From positions 1 to 64,000 of IMG/VR virus record IMGVR_UViG_3300017963_000204: a stretch of DNA of 64,000 nucleotides; one strand, given 5' to 3'. Source of the DNA: a virus. Each line of letters begins with the position of its first letter. Position 1 is the first letter of the stretch. The translations under genes were made by a program, and so were the position numbers. Of the stretch, positions 25,962-34,305 are shown piece by piece. The notes under the pieces are model-generated. The model was given only the letters and a program-made list of their open reading frames with translations, was not told the origin of the DNA and searched no databases.

Positions 25962-26853
25962 TGTCTTCCTCGTCGTCGTACATCTGGGCCATGCGCTGCA
26001 GCGTTCTGGCCCCGTACAAGAGATCCATCCCGCTGCCCTGCGTGTCCATCACAATCATACGCACCCCGAACAGGTTCTCGAGGTTCGCCAGGTAAGCCAG
26101 GAACTCATCGCTGCCCGGGGGACACGATCCGTTCGTAGCCAGGTAGTCCATACAGACCAGGGTCAGAAGGTGCCCTCGCTTCGCGCTCTTCGCAATGAAC
26201 TCACAGCAAGACAGCGCTTCGTTCACGATCGCCTTCTGGTCCGGGTAGAGCCGGAAGCGCACCCAGTCGCTCTCCGGGATCTCCTCCACGGTCGGCTCTT
26301 CGTAGGCCTCCTCCGGGGTGTCCGCCTTCCCCGTTTCCACGGCCTTCTCGGCTTCCTTCTGCGCCTCCTTGAGCGCGTGCCGATACGCCCGGATAGCATC
26401 GGAGAGGTCCTCGTAGCGACAGTTCTCGGCCTTCTCCACCCACGCCGCCACGTTGGTGGGAGTCAAGACCCCCACGAGCTCCCGCGTCTTCGAATAACCC
26501 AGCCGGATGATACGCTTCTTCAGATCCGGATCCAGCTCGGACAGGTCGTCTACCTCCAGACGATAGAAGATCCGCCGAAGAAAGCGCACCTTCCGGTCCC
26601 GCATCCCGAGCACGTCGTAGGCGAACTGCTCGACGTTGTCGTACCCCCAGAAGGTACACACAGGAGGCTTCGTAGGGTCGTTGTCGATGGGGACATCGTA
26701 GAAAGTGTAGAGGATCCGCCCTAGCTCCAGGTAGCCGGCATCCAGGTCCTCCTGCAGCCGCACCGCCCTGTTCCGAAGCTCCTCGGCCCAGGCTCTCGAG
26801 CCCACCGGAAACTCACTCGGAAACGTCACCCGCAACGTGTTGCCCTCTTGCAT
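25915..26853 (-). CDS. Hypothetical protein
   Basis: 312 residues from ATG at 26853, with GAGGG upstream. Predicted mostly helical; the N-terminal third (AGYLELGRILYTFYDVP, CTFWGYDNVEQFAYDVLGMRDRKVRFLRR) resembles DNA-binding helical regions of some phage and plasmid proteins. A long Glu/Lys helix follows, and an acidic C-terminus. Coupled to the RusA-like gene upstream. No family named. Confidence 0.65.
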   Translation of the reverse strand: MQEGNTLRVTFPSEFPVGSRAWAEELRNRAVRLQEDLDAGYLELGRILYTFYDVPIDNDPTKPPVCTFWGYDNVEQFAYDVLGMRDRKVRFLRRIFYRLEVDDLSELDPDLKKRIIRLGYSKTRELVGVLTPTNVAAWVEKAENCRYEDLSDAIRAYRHALKEAQKEAEKAVETGKADTPEEAYEEPTVEEIPESDWVRFRLYPDQKAIVNEALSCCEFIAKSAKRGHLLTLVCMDYLATNGSCPPGSDEFLAYLANLENLFGVRMIVMDTQGSGMDLLYGARTLQRMAQMYDDEEDNADSAGTVSDLSDNA

Positions 26854-26860
26854 CACACCC

Positions 26861-27463
26861 TCACAGTCGGTACAGCCGCACCACCACCATCGAGCCCTCG
26901 TACTTCGCCGCGTAGCAGCCCCGAATCGACCAGGAAACGATCTGCTTGTCGTTGCCCAGCACAGACTTGTCCAGGGCGTCCCCCACGGTCTTGAGCACGT
27001 TGTCGCCGTCCGGGATCGTCTCCCGCCAGATCCGGCCCTCCGGGTCCTTCTTCCGGTAGAGCCTCTTCGGCCGGTCCGCGATCGCCTCGACCTTGAGCAC
27101 CACCGGGCCCGTGATCAGCTGCACTCTCTCCGTGCTCTTCCGCAGCTGGTTCTTGAACAGGAAAGCCGCCGCCTGCTCCCACTCCGAAGTCTTCGTGGGC
27201 GTGTAGGTGTGCGGGATCGTCCTCCCGTCCTTGGTCTTGATACGCACGCTCTTCGGGCGCGCCTTCCCGATCGGCGGACCGAGGATCTCCACTCGGAAGA
27301 ACAGTGGCAAGAACCGCGTGATCCAGTCATCCAGGATACAGAACGCCGCGTACTGAACGTGAGCCTCACCCCTCCTGGAAGCCGCCTGGAACACGGCCCC
27401 GACGTCCTCGATATCAAGATCGGAAAGGCGCAGCACCTTCCGCCTATACTCCTCACCGTCCAT
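26861..27463 (-). CDS. RusA-like Holliday-junction resolvase
   Basis: 200 residues from ATG at 27463. RusA features: FRVEILGPPIGKARPKSVR (PxxKxRPR-like), HTYTPTKTSEWEQAAA, and IPDGDNVLKTVGDALDKSVLGNDKQI with the conserved aspartates of the PDxDN...K..DAL...xDD motif. RusA dimers cut four-way junctions, here probably resolving recombination or packaging intermediates. It follows a zinc-binding gene and a Cas4-like nuclease in the recombination operon. Confidence 0.88.
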   Translation of the reverse strand: MDGEEYRRKVLRLSDLDIEDVGAVFQAASRRGEAHVQYAAFCILDDWITRFLPLFFRVEILGPPIGKARPKSVRIKTKDGRTIPHTYTPTKTSEWEQAAAFLFKNQLRKSTERVQLITGPVVLKVEAIADRPKRLYRKKDPEGRIWRETIPDGDNVLKTVGDALDKSVLGNDKQIVSWSIRGCYAAKYEGSMVVVRLYRL

Positions 27464-27776
27464 CGGGGACCCCCGCAACGAACATCCGACCGGTGAGAAC
27501 CACGGCCGCCAGGATCGTGTCCGCGTCCTCAATCCGGTACAAACGCAGGTCCTTCGTCAACCGGATCGACCTGTTCTTTCGCACCTCCCGGCACAGCTGC
27601 CGGAACTCTTCGGAAACCCCCACAGAGGTGTCTTCGTACAGATAGCAGAGCGAACAGACAGCATCGTCTTCCGGGCCGACTCGGAGCTTCCATCGAGCCC
27701 GCTCCTCGCCGCAGATGTTGCACTCACAGGTGTTCCTCGGGGTGAGTTTGTCCGGGAGCTGTACGGGGTGCTTCAA
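27453..27776 (-). CDS. Small zinc-binding protein
   Basis: 107 residues. Two CxxC pairs, CECNICGEE near residue 18 and CSLCYLYED near 41, form a likely zinc ribbon of HNH-like or treble-clef type, followed by a helical region. No catalytic HNH residues are evident. Its end overlaps the RusA-like gene and its start the Cas4-like gene. Confidence 0.7.
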   Translation of the reverse strand: MKHPVQLPDKLTPRNTCECNICGEERARWKLRVGPEDDAVCSLCYLYEDTSVGVSEEFRQLCREVRKNRSIRLTKDLRLYRIEDADTILAAVVLTGRMFVAGVPDGR

Positions 27777-28744
27777 AACGGCATCTCCTCTTTCTTGGGC
27801 TTCTCACACTCGAAGCAGGTATCCAGCACAGCGCACTCCTTAGCGCGCGGCGCGCGGGCGCTCTTGCACACACGATCAGGAAGCGGTCCACCCTCCACGC
27901 CGTCCCAGAGCGACGACAACGCCCCCCTCATCCGGGCAAGGAAGTCCTCGTCCCGCTCAATGTGATGCTCCACCAGGGACCTCGTTCCGAAAGTCCCTTT
28001 GGCCCAGTACAGGATGCACGCCCACTTGAGCCCGGTCGCGAGCAGGTACACATGCGCCTGTGCGACGTGCTTGATGTCAGGCCGATCACGGACCTTGTAA
28101 GCCCCGTTGTTGCTGATGCTCTTCACCTCGAGCAGCCCGAGGTCCTCCCTCCACGGCACCTTCAGGAAGCCGTCCGGGTGCCCGCCGATCCGGAGCTCCG
28201 GGACACCGAACCACATCTCCTCGTACTCGAAGTTCGACCACTCGTCCTCGGCTTCGAAGCCGCACTCACAGCAGCTGTCCGGGCGGGGGACAACCGAGCG
28301 CATCTGGTCCTGCATGAACTCCGCGAAAGGGATCACCGAGTTGCTCAGGAGCTGAGTTCGCGTCAGCTCCTTGAGCCTCTCCAGACGCGCCTTGTCGTCG
28401 TCGGAGAGCCCGCCATAGAGAGCCCCGCACAAGCAGCAGCGCCAACTCCCGAGGAGCAAATCGAGCTCCGGGAGGAGTCTGTTCTGCAACCCCCAATGCA
28501 AAGAAGTCCCGTGCAGAAACGTCAAGAGCAAGTTCGCATTGACCGCGTCCACCCGGGGGAGCTCCATCCGATGCAAGTACACGTAGGCCCGGGGACAGAT
28601 GTATGGGATGCTCGAAGCCCTCAACCACTCTGCCTCTGTGAACGGCGGCTTTATCTCATTCCTGACATAACCCCGCTCCACGAGCTCTCGAATCGTCCCG
28701 CCTGCCTGTGAAGCAATCAGCGAGGTAGTAGTCTTCGCACCCAT
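27773..28744 (-). CDS. Cas4/RecB-type PD-(D/E)XK nuclease
   Basis: 323 residues. Nuclease core GGHPDGFLKVPW then LGLLEVKSISNNG (D...ExK), followed by HVAQAHVYLLATGLKWACILYW. A Cys in SIPYICPR near the N-terminus and three or more Cys at the C-terminus (VCKSARAPRAKECAVLDTCFEC) fit the iron-sulphur cluster of Cas4-like exonucleases. A CCLCG/CCECG pair lies in the middle. In a phage recombination operon it most likely resects DNA ends for RecA-mediated repair. It ends KKEEMPF, an SSB-like acidic tip. No CRISPR array is present. Confidence 0.85.
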   Translation of the reverse strand: MGAKTTTSLIASQAGGTIRELVERGYVRNEIKPPFTEAEWLRASSIPYICPRAYVYLHRMELPRVDAVNANLLLTFLHGTSLHWGLQNRLLPELDLLLGSWRCCLCGALYGGLSDDDKARLERLKELTRTQLLSNSVIPFAEFMQDQMRSVVPRPDSCCECGFEAEDEWSNFEYEEMWFGVPELRIGGHPDGFLKVPWREDLGLLEVKSISNNGAYKVRDRPDIKHVAQAHVYLLATGLKWACILYWAKGTFGTRSLVEHHIERDEDFLARMRGALSSLWDGVEGGPLPDRVCKSARAPRAKECAVLDTCFECEKPKKEEMPF

Positions 28745-29076
28745 GATAATCTCCCCCTCCTGGGCTTCAGGAAGTCTCTCAGAGCCGTCATCACGCCCAC
28801 GTACTGGTCGATGAGCGCCACCGCTTCGTCGCTGTAGAAAACAAACTCACAGTCCCGGCACGTCCACGAGCTGTCTTTCCACTCGAAGAGGTCTTCACAG
28901 CTCACGCACATGAAGCACACTTTTGGCTCCCCGGAATCGGGGCTCTCGAAGAAGTACGGGCGCACTTTCCCCGACAAAACCGATGTAGCCGAGACCGCCT
29001 CGGGCTTGTAACCCCCTTCCAGAAGCCGCTGCGCCTCCTCGAGCCTCTTCTCCTGCCCTCTACTCAGCATCGACAT
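28717..29076 (-). CDS. Small zinc-ribbon protein
   Basis: 119 residues. CFMCVSCEDLFEW and WTCRDCEFVFY supply two CxxC pairs near the middle. The N-terminus is a helix, the C-terminus basic (KPRRGRLSWVRRLLPR). It overlaps the Cas4-like gene by 28 bases. Probably a DNA- or protein-binding accessory of the recombination operon; function not known. Confidence 0.65.
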   Translation of the reverse strand: MSMLSRGQEKRLEEAQRLLEGGYKPEAVSATSVLSGKVRPYFFESPDSGEPKVCFMCVSCEDLFEWKDSSWTCRDCEFVFYSDEAVALIDQYVGVMTALRDFLKPRRGRLSWVRRLLPR

Positions 29077-29530
29077 TGATCAACCTCTCGAACACCTCGA
29101 GCGGGAGCAATACCCAATCTTGGTAGGGGGTTGCCGCCCGCATGGCTCCTCGCCCTGACGCCCCTTCGAACGTGACGACCAGAGCCGGCTTCTTCCCCTC
29201 CTGAGAAGCTCCCTCGGACACCTTCGCCAACCACTCCTTCTGGAGCCGTATCGACCTCGCCTTGGTCCGCTTGTGCTCCACGTGAAACCCGGGAACTGTC
29301 AGGTCTCCTTTCCTCGTCACCCTCTTCCCCTTTGACCGAATGACCGTCTGGTCCCCTCTCCCGAGCCGCACCATTCCGAACCTGGAGTGCGCCCCCTGCC
29401 ACTTCGAGAACGTACCCGCCCCGGAAGCAGGAAGCCTATACCCCCCGAGCCGTTCCGCGACACGATCCTCGTGCTTCTTCGTGTTCTCTGCATCGCGCCT
29501 CTTCCGGCTCTTGGGCTTCGGGATCTTCAC
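29060..29530 (-). CDS. PD-(D/E)XK resolvase/nuclease-like protein
   Basis: 156 residues from GTG at 29530, which overlaps the stop of the zinc-ribbon gene upstream (GTGA) and has GAGGAG in front. Archaeal-Hjc/VRR-type pattern: HEDRVAERLGGYRLPASGAGTF, KGDLTVPGFHVEHKRTKA (D...ExK) and KKPALVVTFEG. Enzymes of this fold cut branched DNA. Two resolvase-type enzymes (this and the RusA-like one) in one operon is unusual. Confidence 0.75.
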   Translation of the reverse strand: MKIPKPKSRKRRDAENTKKHEDRVAERLGGYRLPASGAGTFSKWQGAHSRFGMVRLGRGDQTVIRSKGKRVTRKGDLTVPGFHVEHKRTKARSIRLQKEWLAKVSEGASQEGKKPALVVTFEGASGRGAMRAATPYQDWVLLPLEVFERLINVDAE

Positions 29531-29661
29531 CTCTGCTCCTCGTGACCGCAGCCACGGCACCTCCACTGAAAAGGAGGGGGAAACGCTCCCACCGAGCCCT
29601 CGATGACCATCCCGCCACCACACTTCGGACAAAGGTCCGACTCAGGCGCTACGGGCGGCAC
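29527..29661 (-). CDS. Very small zinc-ribbon protein
   Basis: 44 residues with CPKCGGGM and WRCRGCGHEE, a clear rubredoxin-like zinc ribbon. The GTG start at 29661 lies inside the RecA gene's last codons, and the stop overlaps the GTG of the nuclease gene, which supports it being translated as part of the chain. Start is uncertain because the ribosome binding site is 16 bases away. Confidence 0.55.
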   Translation of the reverse strand: MPPVAPESDLCPKCGGGMVIEGSVGAFPPPFQWRCRGCGHEEQR

Positions 29662-30740
29662 ATCACCGTCGCCAATACCTCCCTCACCTTCCACCAGAAA
29701 GGGAGGTCCTGCTGCATCTGCTTCGTCGCATCCTTCTGGATCCGGAACTCTTCCCCTGCGAGTACCCACGGCTTCCCCTTCTTCTTCGACTGCTTGAGAA
29801 GTCCGAACTCCTTCAACCGATCCACCGGCCACCCACCGTCATCGAAGTCCCCGCGGCAGAGGTCTTTCGAATTCTTGAACAGAAGCCGGAACTCACCGGC
29901 ACGACGGGGGTCGAACGTCTTGTTCTTGTGCACACGGAACTTCACCACCGCACAGTCCGGCTCGTTGGCCCCGGCGCCCTTCTTCGGCTCGTACCCGACC
30001 GGAGAGAAGCGGGTCTCCGTACACGCCGCGTACTGGGGCATGGACCCGCCCGGCTTCACCTCAGGGGAACCGAACATGACAGAGGGATCGACCCGGGTGT
30101 GGTTCGTCACCAGCACCGTGGGATACCTACCGAACTCCGCATAGCAGCCCCGGAACGCCATCGCGATCTTCTGCGTGCCCTTCGACAGCAGCCGAGCCTG
30201 CACAGCCATGTGGTCCTTCCCGGAAGACTCCTCGATCACGGTAGTCGGCACGAGAAGCGCCAGGGAATCGATGACCAATAGGTCCAAACTGCCGCTCCGG
30301 ATCAGAGCTTCCGCGACATCCAGGCCCATCTCCCCGTGAGTAGGCTCACAGAACACGAGCGCATCGACATCCACGCCGAGGGTCCGGGCCCACCGCTTCT
30401 CGAAATCGTTCTCCGTCGAGATCAGAGCCGTCACAGAAGGCTTCTGCTTCCCGCAGACGCACACCTCCAAAGGCACAAAGCAGCTGGAACAGCACTTCTG
30501 CGCCATCGCGATGCCCTTCAGAGTGGTCGCCGTCTTTGCCGAGGACGGGGGACCGAAAATCGTGTGGAAGCGACCTATGGTCCAGCCCCCTCCGAGAGAA
30601 ATGTCCAACCGCAGTGAACCCGACGACCAGCGGGGCATGTTCTCAGCTCTGGCCTCGGCAGCCAACTGGATGGCCCCCTCGCCGAAGTCCTCCACGAGCT
30701 TGTCGACCGCCGCTTTTCCCAAGATGTCCTTGAGGTCCAC
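29649..30740 (-). CDS. RecA/UvsX-type recombinase
   Basis: 363 residues from GTG at 30740. Walker A FGPPSSAKTAT (~62-72), Walker B LDLLVIDSLALL (~153), and VTNHTRVDPSVMFGSPEVKPGG in the L2/C-terminal region. An insertion with five Cys (QKCCSSCFVPLEVCVCGK, residues 81-98) after the Walker A helix probably binds zinc, which is not usual in RecA but known in some phage UvsX-like proteins. It forms filaments on single-stranded DNA for strand exchange. It lies between the MerR-like regulator and several nucleases. Confidence 0.92.
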   Translation of the reverse strand: MDLKDILGKAAVDKLVEDFGEGAIQLAAEARAENMPRWSSGSLRLDISLGGGWTIGRFHTIFGPPSSAKTATTLKGIAMAQKCCSSCFVPLEVCVCGKQKPSVTALISTENDFEKRWARTLGVDVDALVFCEPTHGEMGLDVAEALIRSGSLDLLVIDSLALLVPTTVIEESSGKDHMAVQARLLSKGTQKIAMAFRGCYAEFGRYPTVLVTNHTRVDPSVMFGSPEVKPGGSMPQYAACTETRFSPVGYEPKKGAGANEPDCAVVKFRVHKNKTFDPRRAGEFRLLFKNSKDLCRGDFDDGGWPVDRLKEFGLLKQSKKKGKPWVLAGEEFRIQKDATKQMQQDLPFWWKVREVLATVMCRP

Positions 30741-31555
30741 TACACCACCACCGCCCCGAGGAGACCCGACTCTTTCCAGGCCTCCTTCACCTTGCCCGCG
30801 AAGACAGGCCAGCTCTTCTTCTCCGCCACACCGCCGAGGTCATCCACGATGTCCCGGGCCGCGACAATCATCCCGTAGCTGTAGAGGCGGTGATTCCCAC
30901 CCGTCCGCAACGTCGTCTTCGGCAGATACCCGTTCTTCTCCATCCTGAGCACGGCCGACGTCGTCCGGCCCATTGCCTCAGAGAGCACGCCCACGCGGTA
31001 GAGCCTCTTCAAGCTCTCCTCCCCAGAAGACAAGCGGACCTTCACCACGAATTTCTTCGCCTTGGCAAAGACCTGCTTCTCGTCCTCCTTGATGAGCCCC
31101 GACGCGATGGCTACATCCCGGATCTCGGCAATCAGCTTCTCAGGGTAGAGCCGGTCTCCACGCCGAGCTCGGCGCAGATCCGTGGTCGGGATCTTCCCCT
31201 TCTTCTCCCAGATCCGAACCGTCTGCACAGACCTCCGCAAAACCAGCGCCACCGCCCCGATCGTGTAGACACGGCCCCGGTAAGTCCTGCCGTCTGCGAG
31301 CTCAGGATTCACCAGGCACTCGAACCCCGCATCCGCAATGACCTTGATGGCCCTGCGACGCGCCTCCTTCTCCTCCCGGGCGGCAATGGCCTCCGGCGTG
31401 TTCGCACGCTTCTCCCGAGAAGTCCTGTTCTGGTCCAAAACCCGCTTCCTGTAGACCGGGTTCCTCTTGTACCGCTCACGGCGGTCCAGGTTCCGCTGTG
31501 CCTTGTTCTCTTCCCACCACTGCTTGAAGCTCCAATCCGAGCTGTCTCCTAACAT
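30740..31555 (-). CDS. Tandem MerR-like DNA-binding regulator
   Basis: 271 residues from ATG at 31555 (GGGAGG five bases upstream). A basic N-terminus (LDRRERYKRNPVYRKRVLDQNRT) is followed by two MerR-type winged helix-turn-helix units: YTIGAVALVLRRSVQTVRIWEKKGKIP...DRLYPEK and YRVGVLSEAMGRTTSAVLRMEKNGYLP...HRLYSYG. The pair is likely to bind two half-sites without dimerising. It is the first gene after a class II promoter and heads the recombination operon, so it may autoregulate. Confidence 0.75.
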   Translation of the reverse strand: MLGDSSDWSFKQWWEENKAQRNLDRRERYKRNPVYRKRVLDQNRTSREKRANTPEAIAAREEKEARRRAIKVIADAGFECLVNPELADGRTYRGRVYTIGAVALVLRRSVQTVRIWEKKGKIPTTDLRRARRGDRLYPEKLIAEIRDVAIASGLIKEDEKQVFAKAKKFVVKVRLSSGEESLKRLYRVGVLSEAMGRTTSAVLRMEKNGYLPKTTLRTGGNHRLYSYGMIVAARDIVDDLGGVAEKKSWPVFAGKVKEAWKESGLLGAVVV

Positions 31556-31580
31556 GACAACCTCCCCGTGCACCTTCCCT

Positions 31581-31606
31581 CTACCATGTCGCGCTGAAAT
31601 AGTCAA
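31581..31606 (-). promoter_or_regulatory. Class II promoter-like element (TTGACT-N14-TGGTAG)
   Basis: Boxes at 31601-31606 and 31581-31586; AT follows the first, GAC precedes the second. Placed in the 59-base gap between the SF2 helicase stop and the MerR-like regulator start. Confidence 0.6.
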
Positions 31607-31614
31607 GCAAACCC

Positions 31615-34044
31615 TTATCTCTCGCGGACTTGCTCGTAGTAGTCATCCCGGTTCCGGCCCCACCGTGCATACATCGGGATGTAGTCGTCCCGGAGATCCA
31701 CGACGATCGGGGCCTTTTTTCCCGAGTGCTCTCTGAGTATTCGACCCCACGGCTGCTCGGGGTCGTAGATCGGCGTTGCCATGACGAGTGTGTCGAGCCT
31801 CGGAACATCGAAGCCCTCGCTCGCGAACTGATAAGTGGCGAAAATGACCTGCGCCATCTTGGCCTCCACGAGGGCGTCCCCGCGCACCCCTCCAACGCAG
31901 AAGCTGGTCGTCGGCGTCTTCAGCCCGTGCCGCTCTTTCCACTTCAAGAGCTCGAGCTCGGCCTTCGCATCCCCCGCCTGCACCAGCTTGAGCAGGCGCC
32001 CGGCGACGGGGTGCCCTTTCGGCAGAATCGTCTTCCAGCCCTCACGGAACTGCTCCTCCAGAAGGCTCAAGTGCTTGAGCCGCTTCGACAACACCAGAAT
32101 GTACCGCCCTGCCTGAACAGCCCTCGTGATCTGGTCCACGATGATGCGGTTCCGCCTCGGGTTCGCACACACGAGCCGAAGCAGGAGAGCCTCGTTCTCG
32201 GTGATAGCCGGCTTCGGAGGCACGACATCAAACTCTGTCCACACCCTCTTGAGCGTGGGCTTCATGGTGGACTGGTGCGCCGCATGGAGCATCTTCCCCA
32301 GGTGGAAGAAGAACACATCCTCGGTGCCGTCCGCCCTGCGCGGCGTCGCCGAAAGGCCCACCCTCCAGCGGGCTTTGAACATCGGAGGGATCTGGGAAAA
32401 CGTCGGCGCGGAGACCCGGTGCACCTCGTCGAAAATGAGCAGCCCAGGCCAATCGTAGAGGGTGTCCGGGTAGTTGCGCCGATGGACCGACTGCATCATC
32501 GCCACGGTCACGTGGTAGCCGTGGTGATCGCAGCTGTCGCCCTGGATCGTGCCCACGCGCGCGTCCGGGAGAAACACCTCGAAGCTCTCCCGCCACTGGT
32601 CCACCAGGGCTTCGTTCTGGACGAAAACGATGGTCGGCACACCCATCTCTGCGATGAGTGCGCACGCCCAAACGGTGTTATGCGTCACCGTGAAGTCGCC
32701 CAACAGGAAGCGTCCGTCCCCGTCGAGAGTAAACCCGGCCCACGCGCCTTCCCCTATGGGCTCCACCGAAAAGCCTGTCCGCGTCGCGACCTTTTTCTGC
32801 CTCCTCGGACCCGGGTCCTTCCGGGCCAACCGGAAAGGAACCTCGGAAAAGTCTCCTGACAGGCCCACGCGCCAATAGGACACCCCATCGACTACCTTCT
32901 CACAGACAGAAGCCCTGAACCCGAGGGACCGGCCCAGAAAAGCAATGTCCTCCGCCCACTGCTTCCTCTTCTGACAAACCCGAAGCACACCCGCGTTGTG
33001 GTGCCCATCCGAGTCGAGAAGTCCCGCCAGGAACGCCAAGCGGGTCTTGCGAGTACCACGGAGATACATCGCGGGGAGCCTTGAACCGTCCCCATACACC
33101 TCCCGGAGCTCTCGGAGGAGAAGGTTACGGACACCGGCCTGCCCGGCCAAATGATAGGTAGGACAACGCCCACCCGTCGTATCCGCACGAACCCGAAGCC
33201 CCCAGCTTGCCGCCACCTCCTCGCACAGCGACACGATCTCCGGATCCGCAGTCGTCACCGCCGCCCGAACAGGGGACTTCGAACCGTCCCCGTACCACAC
33301 TCCGAGAAAGTAAGGGTCAATCCCCCACGCAGGAGGACCCTCCAAGTATCCAGGATAGAACTCCACTCCGTTCTCGGGGGCGAATTGCTTCCACAAATGC
33401 TTCTGTGTCTTCGACCACCCCAGCCAGTCCTCCACGCACACATCCTTGACCTCATCCGTCTGCGTGTTCACCAGAGTCAGTATGTGCGCATCGTTGCACT
33501 CCCAGGGTTCTCCGTTGACGGGCACGATCCGATACATCGGACCCGACCCCCGCGTCGTCGACAAGACCTCCCTCGAGCGGCTGTCCGGTCCAAGCAGGAA
33601 ATCCCCCTCTCGGACATCCTCCACCGCCACCGCTTCCCCGTCCGACTTGAGGACCTTGGTTCCAAGGGCCAAGCACTTCCCCCATCCGGTCGGCGCTCGG
33701 ACGATGCCCCCGTAGCCCGTCTTGAGCTTCGGCACCACATCGCGGATTGCGAGCTCTTGCCCCGGACGCAGCTGCCCCTCGAAAGCCAGCCGCTCCCCCC
33801 AATCCCCTGTACCCAGGGTGGTCAGGTCCTCGACCTCGTTGTCGAGGCGGGCGTTGTCGAGGAAGAAGGCCCGCGGAACTCCGAACCACTCAGGCGCCGA
33901 GTCCCAGAGGTGCAGCGTCGCGGGATCGGACTGCGGGTGGAGCCGTCTCTGATGGATTGTCAGGGACCGCTCGAGCCGGACGCACTTGGCAAACGTGAGC
34001 GCGCTCCGGTCCAACCAGGCCCATGAGTCGAGGCGAACCTTCAC
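31615..34044 (-). CDS. SF2 DNA helicase (UvsW/XPB-like) interrupted by an intein
   Basis: 809-residue precursor, 476 after splicing. Q-motif-like LRPGQELAIRDVV, Walker A APTGWGK-intein-T, Walker B LLIFDEVHRV (DEVH), motif III VGLSATPRR, and C-terminal lobe with FATYQFASEGFDVPRLDTLVMATP and WGRILRE (motif VI). Helicases of this type unwind branched structures and R-loops, steering T4 replication from origin- to recombination-dependent mode. GTG start overlapping the upstream stop (GTGA). Confidence 0.92.
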   Translation of the reverse strand: MKVRLDSWAWLDRSALTFAKCVRLERSLTIHQRRLHPQSDPATLHLWDSAPEWFGVPRAFFLDNARLDNEVEDLTTLGTGDWGERLAFEGQLRPGQELAIRDVVPKLKTGYGGIVRAPTGWGKCLALGTKVLKSDGEAVAVEDVREGDFLLGPDSRSREVLSTTRGSGPMYRIVPVNGEPWECNDAHILTLVNTQTDEVKDVCVEDWLGWSKTQKHLWKQFAPENGVEFYPGYLEGPPAWGIDPYFLGVWYGDGSKSPVRAAVTTADPEIVSLCEEVAASWGLRVRADTTGGRCPTYHLAGQAGVRNLLLRELREVYGDGSRLPAMYLRGTRKTRLAFLAGLLDSDGHHNAGVLRVCQKRKQWAEDIAFLGRSLGFRASVCEKVVDGVSYWRVGLSGDFSEVPFRLARKDPGPRRQKKVATRTGFSVEPIGEGAWAGFTLDGDGRFLLGDFTVTHNTVWACALIAEMGVPTIVFVQNEALVDQWRESFEVFLPDARVGTIQGDSCDHHGYHVTVAMMQSVHRRNYPDTLYDWPGLLIFDEVHRVSAPTFSQIPPMFKARWRVGLSATPRRADGTEDVFFFHLGKMLHAAHQSTMKPTLKRVWTEFDVVPPKPAITENEALLLRLVCANPRRNRIIVDQITRAVQAGRYILVLSKRLKHLSLLEEQFREGWKTILPKGHPVAGRLLKLVQAGDAKAELELLKWKERHGLKTPTTSFCVGGVRGDALVEAKMAQVIFATYQFASEGFDVPRLDTLVMATPIYDPEQPWGRILREHSGKKAPIVVDLRDDYIPMYARWGRNRDDYYEQVRER
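32677..33675 (-). mobile_element. Intein in SF2 helicase (LAGLIDADG)
   Basis: 333 residues, precursor positions ~124-456, between Lys and Thr of Walker A. Cys1 in CLALGTKVL, block B around CNDAHILTLV, endonuclease helices YFLGVWYGDGS and FLAGLLDSDGHH, and C-terminal FLLGDFTVTHN with Thr +1. All splicing residues present. Confidence 0.95.
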
Positions 34045-34265
34045 CGAACAAATGGTCGGGGTATGCCGCCTCGAGCCACTCTACCCTCTTCGCCCTGGAC
34101 GAAGACGACCTCACCTCGAGCGGCCTCGGCCCACCTCTTGGGAGGGAGGTCCCCCGGCTCCTTTTCGAACCAGCTGAAATTGATCTCGTGCACCAGGCCC
34201 TTGGCCTGGACATTCACGACCATCTTCTGCTTGCCGAGAAGCAGGGTCACGTCTTTGATATCCAT
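34041..34265 (-). CDS. Small hypothetical protein
   Basis: 74 residues, ribosome binding site GGAGACGG, stop overlapping the SF2 helicase start. Beta-rich (VTLLLGKQKMVVNVQAKGLVHEINFSW). Function unknown; position between SSB and helicase suggests a replication accessory. Confidence 0.65.
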   Translation of the reverse strand: MDIKDVTLLLGKQKMVVNVQAKGLVHEINFSWFEKEPGDLPPKRWAEAARGEVVFVQGEEGRVARGGIPRPFVR

Positions 34266-34305
34266 TTCCGTCTCCTGCTATCGAACCAGGGAACCGGCGG
34301 CCGAA

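Noticed and set aside
28717-28744. Cas4-like gene as evidence of a phage CRISPR system
   Set aside because: No repeat-spacer array and no other cas gene in the window; Cas4-like nucleases are common in phage recombination operons.
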